This document shows positions 47,001 to 59,000 of a DNA stretch of 64,000 nucleotides, one piece after another. Below the pieces are notes generated by a model. That model saw only the letters and a program-made list of their open reading frames with translations. It searched no databases and was not told the DNA's origin. The stretch covers positions 15,630,501 to 15,694,500 of the forward strand of contig JAZHRO010000024.1 in assembly GCA_037157565.1 (NCBI GenBank), read 5' to 3'. The position numbers and the translations under genes were made by a program. This DNA is from Thalassia testudinum. Taxonomy: Eukaryota > Streptophyta > Magnoliopsida > Alismatales > Hydrocharitaceae. Within the stretch, counting starts at the first letter, position 1, and each line of letters begins with the position of its first letter.

Positions 47001-50000
47001 GTGAAAATCGATATGTTGCAAACCAGGATACCATCGGCAATATCCCAGTAACTAACAAAATGATTGCAGAAGCCATTACCCAGCCTAGATACAGTGAAGA
47101 TTCATAAGGAGAAGAACGGCTCATCTCATCTCCATTCCACCCTTTGTAACCAAGATCATCTAACGGTTTCGCAGAGATTATCAAACCAAGAGCTACGACA
47201 GATCCTATGAATATCGATATGCTTATAGCAAGGATGGAACCCTGCAATCAAACACGAAAATTAAACATGTAAACAGGAGGGGGATTGCAAAGAACCAAAA
47301 TTTCTTTCTAAAATCCATAAATCAAAAACTATGTTCCGGCAACTTGGGGGATTATCACAATTATCAGCAGTGAGGTTGTTTGTGATGTGAATATTTAATT
47401 TAGACTCAATATTTCAGTGGAGGCAAAATATGACAAAAAGGAGAAACATGGGAGGCATATTCACTGATCTGATTAATTCTTAGCAAGTGGAGAAAATGTC
47501 CCAACCAATTAGAGAATAGGATAAAAGGGGTTGATAAGAAAATGGGTGCTATCTGTGAAAATATCCAGTGGTTGAAACCTGAAACACAGAAGCGGAATAG
47601 TAGAGGAACCTAAAAGCTCTTAGACACCATTGCAGTTACCGCACTCACAAAGGACCAATTTTTGAAGCATTTCTGACTCCCTTCTCAAAATTAAAAATAA
47701 ACTGTCATACTTTTCTTTTCTGTCTGTGATGGAAACAAACAGTTATGCATATAGTTTATTCTTCAAATTGCTTGATAATGATTTAGCAGGAAATAACCAG
47801 AGAGCTAACTGCAACTGTGACAAGACTGTGCGGAAAAGAATTCTCAATTCCGCATACAGCAATCTGATTAGATTTTAAGGAGTGTTCGAGTGCAAGTATT
47901 CAAGATATTCTTTTTTTAAAATTTCTTTAAGAACCAGGAGTCAGGAAAGATATTTTTTTGGCTTTTTTTTCTTTTTCTTATTTAGGAGCATGCTAGTTTA
48001 TTTCAACAAATGGGAGAGATCTATTAAAAACTTGAAGATGGACGAAACAAAACTGAGTTTGCTCTATAGAGTTTATCTACAGTCACACAGTTATCCTCAA
48101 GATTGGAGTGGACATGAGTGGGGATCCCCGATAAATGGAGCTGGACCAAGTTTACCAGCTCTTAACAAATATGTCAAAACATTTGGAGACAAGGAGGGCA
48201 GAGAAACTCTTGAACTTGGATTATTATCTTGTTGCATGAGTAGACATGCTGCACCCCTTTCTTTGAGAAGACATGCTCTTTTGGAATAAGAATAACTTAT
48301 CTTGGGAGTAATTAACAGAGTATCTCAACTGAACTTGTTCCATGGTACCACCAACTGGGACATTGTTCAGCATTGAAGTTGTACCAAATGTTTCCAGATT
48401 GTCTACAAGTGACCAGATTTGAGTGAGAAGCTCATAAGTTGGGAAGGCACCATCAATCATCTTTCCTAGTCCAGTTGGAAAGGAAAGGAGTACCAAAATT
48501 TTTCAAATGGACCTTTGTAATTGTCTGGGCTCCTTGTCATATTTACAATGTTCTTGGTTATCATTATTTTGTTGTGTTTGTGAATGGCTATAATAGAAGG
48601 ATCTGTTTGATAATCACTGAGATTATCAATGTACAAAAAAGCACTTTTATGAAGTTCAGAATTCCTATCCATCTATTGAGATCTTTCACAATGATCTTTC
48701 ACAATGATGATTGCAGTTTTTGCAGAATGATCTTAAAGCTAGTTAGATTCTAGTGGCACTATACACCACACATCTTGTACGTACATTTCTCAATGGAATG
48801 GGCTATAAAGAGAAAGTTGAGGCATATTCTAAATATTTCTATAACTCTTATTATCTATATAAAGGTACCCAAGCAATTTTGGATGATGCAATACCACTCC
48901 AACTTATTTGGTCAATTGAATACCCCTTTAGTTCTTCATGGTAGTGTTGGATCCTTTGGTTTTGATGATAATTGTTGAGGTTGGCGCAATGTGGAGGCAC
49001 TTCCATGTGAGGAAACTAGGCGGCAGCAGAGTGCTGCAGGCAGCCCCTGTCCACGTGACAAGGATGAGAGAGAGATGGCTGCAGTTGGTGAAGAAGAGAG
49101 AGAGAGGGAGGCTCACCATAGCCTCCTTACAATTTGTCATTTCACACACAAATTTCTGATTGGCTACTGCCACAAGCAACAACCAAATTGAGGTTAATTA
49201 GCCCAAGTATTCTCGATAGTTCTACATTGAAGCAGGTGATGCAGCCGGTGACACGAAAGCTGTCTTCTTTCTCAGGGAGTTGATTTGTTGGAAGAATTGT
49301 TTCATTAACTCAAGAATTGAATAGGAAGGCTTTCTTTTTATAGAGAGAATATATCCCATACAACAAGAAACAAACCTAACTCCTAATTAAGAAAGAACAA
49401 ATCCTCAAAACTAATTCCTAAAACCAACTTTCCTAAAAGTCATTTAACAAAATGACAAAGCTTAGGACTCAAGCAATCAAAACTAGGACTCTTGGTCTTC
49501 CTTGCCGCCAGCCCTGAGAGCCCTCTTGTTATTGCCATGTGGCACTACCACGAGACCTCATTATTCTTAACACTCCCCCTCAAGTTGAGGTCGGGAGGAC
49601 AATGACTTGGTCTTTAACTTGTGATACTAGATGCCCCACCACTCTTATTCTTCAGGAGTCGTGCTCTCGGTCTTCTCTTTGGACGAGTCAACTGTGTAGC
49701 CTTTTGCGACCACCAAAGTCGTTGCATCCGTGGCAACCTAAATAGTCGTCACGACGGCCGCCGTTGACTTGTCTTCTCGAAGCATGACTCATAACTTCTT
49801 GAGATCTTTGAGAGTCAAGGAGTCTACTCGTGAGGTGCTAGTAGCCTCACGTGGAGGCCTCCCGAACTTGTTCTAGCATCTGTCTTGTGGATGATTGATA
49901 CGTCCACAATATTGGCACTTGGGGTAGACGCGACCAGGACCTCGACCACATCCTCTTCCACACCCCACATTTGCTTCTGGAATAGCAAGTGCGAAGTTCT

Positions 50001-53000
50001 CGCCCTTAGGCGTGACTTCATCTTCAGGAATCTCCACTTTCATGAGATGGTAGAAGATGGTCTCAAGATCAATCTTCATGTCGGATGCCAGAATTTGATT
50101 GTGAGTAGCTCGATAACGGGAATGCAACCCGATAAAAACTTGGCAGATTACCAAACCACCCATGTCTCTCCTTGTTTGTCACAATACAATGGCTCATAGA
50201 TGTCTAACTCCTTGAACAATGCTTCCATCTTCACATAATGTTTAGTCAAAAAGAGATCCCCTTGACTAGCTGTTCGTATACGAGCATATAGATCAGTAAT
50301 ACGGGTGTTACTTGATGTTCGGGTGTACCTTTTCTCAAGGACTGTCCAAATCTCGTATGTGCTCTTCTTATAGAGCATGTTCGAGGCAATGGATGGGTCC
50401 ATCGAGTTTATGAGCCAATTCATGACAGTGTAATTCTCCTCGTACTTTTTTTTCTTGTCATCCTTTTGTTCCAGTGGTTCTTCAAGGAGAATGCTAAGTT
50501 TCTCCTATCTTCCAACAAATATCTTGAAGGCGCGAGCCCACAAGACATAGTTGAAGGCACCCTGTAGCTTGATAGTTGTTCCAAAGACAACCACCTTGCT
50601 TTCTCTTGGACCCAACGTGGCATCAATAACCGTGGTGGAGGCATCCATCATCTTCTACTATCTTCCTTCTCTGCGTAAAGTGTTGGATTTGTCTAGGAAG
50701 ATTTTGTTGGAGACGAGAACCACACACGTGGTCAAGAACCCGCACACACCAAGAGAGCTTAGACTGTAGGCTCTGATACCATGTTGAGGTTGGCGCAACG
50801 TGAAGGTTCTTCCACGTAAGGAAAATAGGCAGCAACAAGGTGGTGCAGGCAGTCCCTATCCACGCAACAAGGATGAGAGAGAGATGGCTGCAGTTGGTAA
50901 AGAAGAGAGAGAGAGATAGATGGAGTTGATGTGTTGGAAAAATTGTTTCATTAACTCAAGAATCAAATAGGAAGACACTCTTTTTATGGAGAGAATATAT
51001 CCCACAAAACAAGAAACAAATAAGAATGCCTAATTAAGAAAGAACAAACCCTCGAAACTAATTCCCAAAATCAATTTTCCTAAAACCCACTTACCAAAAT
51101 AGCAAAACTTGGGACTCAAACAACCAAAATTAGGACTCTTGGTCCTCCTTAACGTCGGTCCTAAGGGCCCTCCTATTGTTGCCATGTGGCCTAGCTGGCT
51201 ATCATGTGGCAAGTCCACGTGGTTTCTTTATTCTCAACAATAATAAAATCATTATATATATTGCATATTACTAATCTTTCAAGTAGTCCTAAGCTTGAAA
51301 AAAATGAAATTCACCTTGAAGAGGATGGATCTTGAAGAAAATAGGAAGTGTAGCTAAATAGTCACAAGAGATGAAGATCAAGATAATCCTAGAGTGAAAT
51401 AAGTCTTCTCTAGTATGTTAGATGTTTATTTGTATTAGATCTTCAATGGAATGCAAATAAACTAAATAAAACTATAAAAGGTATTAATTTTTCAAAAACC
51501 ATCGACCAACAACCTAGATTGATCGACCAACGTGCAAACTCTTCTTGGAACAAGTCTTTTTCATGCATATTGATCGACCACTCTCAATGGTTGATTGACC
51601 AAAATCCATTTTGATGGATCAACAACATCAACTGATCAACCAGTGATCTTTCAAGGATAAGTCTTCTATGTTTTTTAATCGACCAAAATCCTTCTTCAAT
51701 CAATCAAAAAGTGTTTTTGACCAACCTATCAAAGTTCTTGATCAACCATTTTGCAAACTCCTACTGATCGACCAATCACAACAATTAATCAACTAAAAAG
51801 CTATTTTGATTGATCAACATTTATTTTTGATCAAACAACTTGTTTATGTTTTTGATAGAAAAAAATTGTTTCGAGAAATTTGGTTGATTAGGTCACGTTT
51901 GGTAAGAGGAATAAGTAAAGGAATAGGGAAGAAGTGAAATAAATGGTGGAATAAGTGAATTAACCAGTTTAGATGTTTTGGTGGGTTAAAGTTATTCCAC
52001 AGAGAGAATGAAATAGCTTTACCTCGAGTTAAGTCCACTTAACCCGACGTAAATAGGGGGCGGGTTAAGTGGCGAGTTAAATACTTAACCCTGTGCAAAC
52101 CCACTTAACCTGCCAACCAAACACTCCCTTAATGTTTTAACCGTTAAGTACTACCCTTTTATAACTCTATGCATATCTCTATAAATAAATGATGCAATAA
52201 TTCTTTCACAATACAAGAAAAAGAAAAAGAAAGCACTCTCTAATACTCAAAAGCAAGCAATTGACCTTTAAACTTCAAGTGTCTCCTCAAACCACTAGTC
52301 AAAATCGTGTTCTAATGCCTTCTCGTATTCTCTATGTGCTTCACAAACAATTTGAATAAATCTAATAATCTATTTTATCCGTTGAAGTTCCATAGGCTGT
52401 TATTGTTGGTTTTCTTCCCAATTTATTGTCTTCTTTTCATCACCTTATTGTATTGGATGCCTAGAGTGATAGGCTCCTTTCGCCATTCTTGAGGGGATAA
52501 ATCATAAAATTTCTCTGATTTTGGGATTCAAAGTGGTATCAAGCGGATTTTAGCTACCCGCTATTTAAGTAGCTAAGTGACTAGTGAATTGATTGGTTGT
52601 GACTAATCGATAAAATCCTAAGCTAACCAGCTTAGTGGGGGTTTTCACCCACAAGGGCTTTAGTATAAATCACAGTGTTCTTTGTTGTTAATTGTTCTGT
52701 AGCATTTTATTATAAAATTGAAAATTACAGGTGCTACACTAATGACCTCCCCTCTAGTGTAGCTTTTATCCTATAGGTTACTTTCCGGTAGTATTCTTTT
52801 TCAGTGATTACAATTGGACTCTAATCCTTTTGCTTTGCAGCTCCAACCCTATACTTTTTTAAGTGTGTCTGCTTTGTTCATGGTTGTTGTTTCAGGTGAA
52901 TTGTCTCCTTGGGCTGTAAAATGTGCTTTTGTGAAATAATCACGGATTGAAAAAAAATCAATTCTATGACCTTCTTTGTAGAAATTGCTTTGTAAGCATT

Positions 53001-56000
53001 AATCAGATTTTCTGAACCTTTTTCTCTGGTGATACCAGCCAGTGTTTACAAAAAATAGCCACCTAGACCTTCGACTTCGTTGAATAATTCTAGGTGGCCG
53101 CGAATACTTCATCAATTTTATAATAGAGTTTCAGAATGAAGCTCAGAATTTTGAAGATCCCAAACTAAGCTCCTTAGACTTTGTTATTTTGGATGTTTGT
53201 AATGAAGCTATTGAAGTTTATACAACTACAATTTCTTTGAGACATGATGTTATTTTGTTCCATCATTTTATCTATTCTTTGTTTCAGGACCGTATGTTTT
53301 GGTTGCATTCTCTTGAAAGTTGATTTTCGTACATATGTTTGCTAGTCCTCTATGATTTTGACCTCGATCTCACCCCTTCCTCCAAGTGTGACGAAGTTGG
53401 AATCACTGAAGAGACCTATTGGTCACTCTGGAAGGCTTTAGGTCCCAAGCATTCGGGCTTACCCAAACAGATCTTGCAAGTTTGGCTTTGGCTGGAAGGG
53501 TTGACCGATTCTAGGATTTCTCAAAAGACTGTTTAGTTCCACCCTCTTTCATGTAGTGCCCTTATATAGCTTCAACTTCTAGCAGGACCTCAAATACATC
53601 CAGGAAGTAGACCAATCTCCCCTATTTCAAAACTGAACTCCCGAAAAGGCTCAAAGCTTAGTCAACCTTAACAGGATAAAATGTAAATGCACTCATTTTG
53701 ACAGTCAAGGCACCAATGAGTTGATTTTGAGTGATCTTTGCAATCAACCTTCAAACTTCAGAATAAAAACCCAAAGACTCAGATGCTTTACTAGGATATG
53801 ATTAAAGACATTAGAGCTCCTTAATGAATAGATCTCTTCACTTGTACGGCTATTTCTCAAAAAAGTGAATTACTCCAGAAGACTGAAAAGATATTCTTTA
53901 ATCAAAAAGAAGGAAGTTCGTATAGGGGGTATTTATCCCGTAGTTTTTGCAACTCAATTATGTACAATGGAATCACAAAAAATTGGATCTTTTCTAACTC
54001 TGTCTGTAATTCACCAGAGGCTTCAGAGATAAAAAGAAGATGCAAACGAATGAAACAACTAGCAACCAAAAGAAAGCAAAGGATGGAAAGATAGAAGAAC
54101 TCCAAAGCATTTGTCGATACAAATGAGTCCATATCAATGGAAGGGGTGACTCATGATTACAATTAATCATTTCTTCCTATGGAAAAAGATTACAATTAAT
54201 CATTTCTTCCTATGGAAAAAGATTGTGCAAACACTGACAAAAAAATATCACTTATACAATTCAGCTTTTTTGCTCGACAGTTATTAAATCAGATATCAGC
54301 TTTGCTGTCAAACATCCTAGTCAGTTTTCAGATAAGTCATTCAATAATCACTGCAACAATATTTGACCTATTTTTTGAAAAGGAACAATATTTAGCTTAT
54401 CCTTGAACATCCAAAGAGTCATCTATTAAGGTTACTACTTTCAAAGAAATGGGCCCTTGGATTTGTATGGCTATTCAAATGCTAACTATGCTAGCTCTCT
54501 ACAGATTAAAAGTTATTGCAGGCTATGCTACATTTTTGTAAAGATAATCTAGTCACTTAGCATAGTAAGAAATAATACATGCTCTTGCTTCAGTATATAG
54601 GCAAAATCTACAGCTATGTAGGGCTGCTAAGAGAACTGAATGGTTTGAATTCAGCTCAGATTCATTCAATAAAATATTCAAAAAATTCATTAGAAAAAAA
54701 ATGAATTGAACATGAATGTCGAAATTATGTTCGTTAGCTTAACAAACTGAATATTTCTTTTTATAACCCAGGACTATGAGTGTGACTCCATAGCAACCTG
54801 GGGGTGACCCCATACTCCAACGCAAGCCCCAACTGGCCAGATAGGGCGACACAGTGACTACTGCCACCACCACAGTCCTGTGCGAGTATGGGCATGTCGT
54901 GGGATTTCGAACTTGCTCACCCCTCACAAGGAAGGATTTATGGGGATGGGTGGCACCAACCGTGCTACCCTAACCCCCTTAACAAACTGAATATAAACTT
55001 GATGTATGTTCGTTCAATAAAAATTTGAATTTGAAAACAAATATATATAGATATATGAGAGAGAGAGAGATTATAAATGGATGCAAATATAAGGACCTCT
55101 TTGAAAATCCCGGCCCGTTTGTGAACCTATTAAAGAAACAAAAACTCAAGAACCACCAATGACCCATCCTTCCAAGGTACCGTTTCAAACCAGTGGTGTG
55201 AGGAGTTGCTGGAAATGCTACAAACCCTAGAAGGATGGGAGTTAGAGGTTATCAGGGATGTGTTTTGTTGGGATGACGATGCCTTCTCCGAAAAGAAGGC
55301 TTATCACAGGTTGACACCTGCCTCTCAATCGTAGGACATCGACCTCCTGAGGGACTGCAGGCTTCTCTGGTCAAACTGTTTGTTGAAAATTAGGTCCTTT
55401 GCGTGGCTTCTAAGGCATGATAGGGTCCTCACAAAGGTGAGAAGAGTGCAATGGGCACCTTCCGATGACACCACATGCCCACACTACATGCAATATGATG
55501 AGAGTAGTGACCATCTCTTTTTTTGCTGCCCTTTTGCCACACAAGTGTGGCGAGCTCTAGGGCCCGATTGGATTGCCCTAACCTCCTTTGATGCTTTCTG
55601 GGCCTCCTTCCGTAGAGGAGCGGCGCAAGCGAGAGGTAACACCTTCAAGTTGAAAAAGGAGTGGGCCAAAGTGCTGGTGATTCTCTACGGTATTTGGCTG
55701 GGAAGGAATCAGGTGGTTTTTAGGGGGGAAAGCCCTTACTTTGAGAATATTATTTCTTCCATCTCCTCTCATCTAGTGTTTTAGGATGTTTCCTCTTGAT
55801 ATACTTGTAATCTAATGTTCCTTCCTTTTTAATGAATATACCTAGGAGAGTACCTTTAAGGTACCCTCGCTTTTCCATTTCAAATAAAAAACAGAGAGAG
55901 CCACCAATTACTTGCCCCTCCCCTTTTTCCACTCCCCTCACACTCAACAAAGCCCTCCCCTCACGAGTCACGAGTCCCTACCTTCCTTCCATAGCTATCT

Positions 56001-59000
56001 CCTCTCTTGCAAAACCCTGATCCCCACCCCAAGCTCCATTTCTTGTTGTCTACCAATAGCTGCCCCATCTACCATCGTTGCCATCTCTCGCCATCATCGC
56101 CATCTTCATCAACAGCTCCTTAGTCCTCCCTTCTCCCTCATCTCTTCCTTTGTTCCTCCTCTACATCCCAACCTCTACCCCTCAACCAGCCACCACCACC
56201 CATCCCTCCTCTCCTCCGCACAACAGTCCTAGCCACCACCATCGCCACCTCCTCTGACCTTGATTAAACCCGCACAGGCACCCATCCTCCCCCCCCCTCC
56301 CAATCCCTTCTGCCCAACCTCCTCCACCTTCCCCTCTGGCTCCACGCAACCTCCTCCTCCTCTGCCCTATGGCCTTGCCTTTCCCTCCGACTTCACCAAT
56401 TCTCCGTCCCCCCAACCTCCTCCCCCTCTGCCTTGTGTTCCCCTTTTGTACATTTTCATTCGATCTCCTTAGTTGTTCCATTTCTCAAATATCAGGTAGT
56501 TATTTAAGAGGAAAAAAATGTAGCTTCTTGTAGTTTTGGTTTTCATTTAAGCAATATCTTTTTTTTCCATATGTTTATCATTTTGTTCCACTAATTACAC
56601 CCACAATAGATAAAAGATCAACATCAATGTAACTTGTGACATTTGGCACCAACAAGAGGCTTATTTCAAGAAAACCATCATGGGATTTTAACTTGTGGTT
56701 TATATGTGTTTCATGGTCTTTTTTTTCATATTTTTCAATGGATCGAAATTTTCCATATCCAAGATCCTAATTTAGGATCTTAAATTTTGTTTAGCATTAC
56801 CCTACAATTTGACTTTTGTAGTATTTTGAACACACTGTTATCGAACGAACTAGTATCGAACATCATTTTCAAACCTTACTTAACATGTTCGTTGGACCAG
56901 TATAAACAAACTAATAAGTAATAACGAACTAAACTCAAACATAGGCAATCTAACACTTAGTGAGCTTGAACATACCTAATGTTCAAGTAAGTTTGGTTCG
57001 ATTAGTACCCCTACACTATGGCACAAATTGCATGTGGATTTTGGCTGATTCGGTAGTGTTCAATCAAATGCCTATCCCAATGTTCTGTAATCCCTATTGC
57101 TACATATGTTACTTCTAGTGTTGTATTTCATGAGCAAAGGAAGTATATTGAGGTTGGCATACACTTTGTTCATGATGTCATGAATGAAGGAAAAATTATC
57201 ACAAATATCACTTCATGTGAGCTTCAGATAGCTAACTATCATCAACGAGGCACTGCCCAAAAAATGTCATGCCTTTCTCTATAACAGGTTAAGCATGATA
57301 GATGATAGATATTTATTCCCCAAATTGAGAGAGTTAATTATTGGCTTTTACTCTTTCTTTTTAAAGCTTTTACTGTTATTTTTATATTTATTTTTTCCCT
57401 CTGTAAGCCTTATGTAATTTTCCCATCTATTCTCCGGGTATAACAGAGGCTAGGGTAGGGTGCCAGTGATGCACTCCCGAAGTTAATTGGCCAGGTTGGG
57501 CCCTTGGCACTGTTTGAAGAAATTATAGTGCTCAAAAAGAGAGAGAGAGAGAAGGACTAGGGTTTCTCAATAAACAATTCCATTTCATCTTTCACACCAA
57601 GAACACACTGTGAAATTATAGCGATGCAAATTTGCTCACTTTATCACAATAGAAATTGCCCTTAAAATTGAAAAAGAAATGCATTCAGAGTATCACATAT
57701 CTGACCTCTTTCAGCCTGTTACTGCCATGGCTAGCTCTCTGGCCTGTGGGATCATCTTCAGGAACCCAAAATCTATAGCCATTCCGCATCCATATTGGGA
57801 TAGCAACAGAAAGGGATGCAACAATTAGTGGGAGGGTCAATGCCAGACCAAGCAAGATCGAAGATTTGCTGCATATGAGAGGATACCATTTCAGAACTTC
57901 ATGAGCTAAGTGAAACAAGATAGAAAACTTAACAGAAAGACACGGAACATACCTCAAGAAAGAGAGAAGAAGACCAACACAAGTGCTTAACAGCCATGCA
58001 ATGAAACCATACTGAAGATGCAGCAAAGATCCATTACCAATATATTGATGTACAGTTCAATCACTTTTTATTACTATCTAAAATTTTGTGTAATTAAGAA
58101 TCAACAATAACTAAAAAGATAAAGCTGAAACTAAAGATTGAATTTCTCTGACATGTACTGGAAACAAGATTGTCAGAGACTCAGAAACATTCTTAGAAAC
58201 AAATTCTTAACCCTGTATCTTACGGGATGAAAATACTAGATTGCCAAATATGCATGAGAATATGCATGAGTCCATGCATTTTGTTTGACATTCGTGGAAT
58301 CGGTAACTGAATTTTGTGTATAATCGAGGTGCGTTGTCATGATACACTTTTACTCACACATAACCATAGAATTAATTTAACTACAAAAGGGAAAGTGGTT
58401 GGGAACAGAGGCCATGACCACTGTAATGAATCCAAAATTCCAAAACTAGAAATAAAGAAATATTAGAACGTCATGACACACATAAATCTTGAAAATTCCC
58501 ATGGAGGTTGTCATGGATGTTATGGAACATAGTAAATGAATGGTTGTGGGTTTCAATCCCATATGATGTATGATAGGTAGCCTGATGTACCAGTCCATCA
58601 TCGCGAAGTTTAGGATATAATGGTGGGTGAATGCATGCATATACAAATTTGTGTATTCGTAGACTTGTAGTGTTACTTGGATTGTTGTTTGAAATGGGAG
58701 AAACAAAGGTAACACTAGAAAGTTCCTAATTCTATTCTCCAAGGATATACATTCAAGAATCAGAACAGCACTGCAGGTTTTTTTTCCGCCAAAGAAACTA
58801 CCTTATACTTGATTTGCATGTCATTTTATTTTCCCATGGATGATAGTCAGTGGTAATCACGAAGTTGATAACCAAACTTCATATAATAAGAATGTCAATC
58901 AAAATCACGTCATCCCCTAAAGCATTTTGAAGAGCTAGTTTAGTTTACCTTGCGAGGCTTAGAAGTCATCGCCATTTCTTCAGCCCGTAGAGACCATAGG

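Larger units (their letters stand above)
48945..52530 (+). mobile_element. Plus-strand 5' LTR of a copia-type element, split by two insertions
   Basis: The sequence starts TGTTGGATCCTTTGGTTTTG, is interrupted at 48973 by the gag-only element and resumes at 51245. It carries the GATCGACCA-type repeats, the Tourist-like MITE, a TATA-like CTCTATAAATAAATGATG (near 52180) and ends GGGATTCA. A primer-binding-site-like tggtatcaagcg follows at 52534-52545. With nested DNA removed the LTR is about 1.07 kb. I found no gag-pol or 3' LTR downstream, so the rest of the element is lost or unrecognisable. Confidence 0.55.
54619..57013. mobile_element. hAT-like element containing a SINE and a LINE
   Basis: The left end is TAGGGCTGCTAAGAGAACTGA and the right end, reverse-complemented, is TAGGGGTACTAATCGAACC, about 15 of 21 identical and of the common plant hAT TAGGGSTGCTAA form. 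Subterminal GTTCGTT/AACGAAC words occur at both sides. Flanks cagctatg (54611-54618) and cactatgg (57014-57021) match as an 8-bp duplication if one base was gained or lost. No transposase was found. The internal pyrimidine-rich part is listed separately. Confidence 0.6.

Noticed and set aside
48224..48496. 90-codon minus-strand open frame
   Set aside because: It is not recognisable, and its neighbours do not show gene structure or element ends.
53339..53536. 65-codon plus-strand open frame
   Set aside because: Short, with no recognisable motif and no conserved context.
52546..57705. Matching 3' LTR for the plus-strand LTR at 48945-52530
   Set aside because: No second TGTTGGATCC-type start or GATCGACCA array was found, so no full element is claimed.
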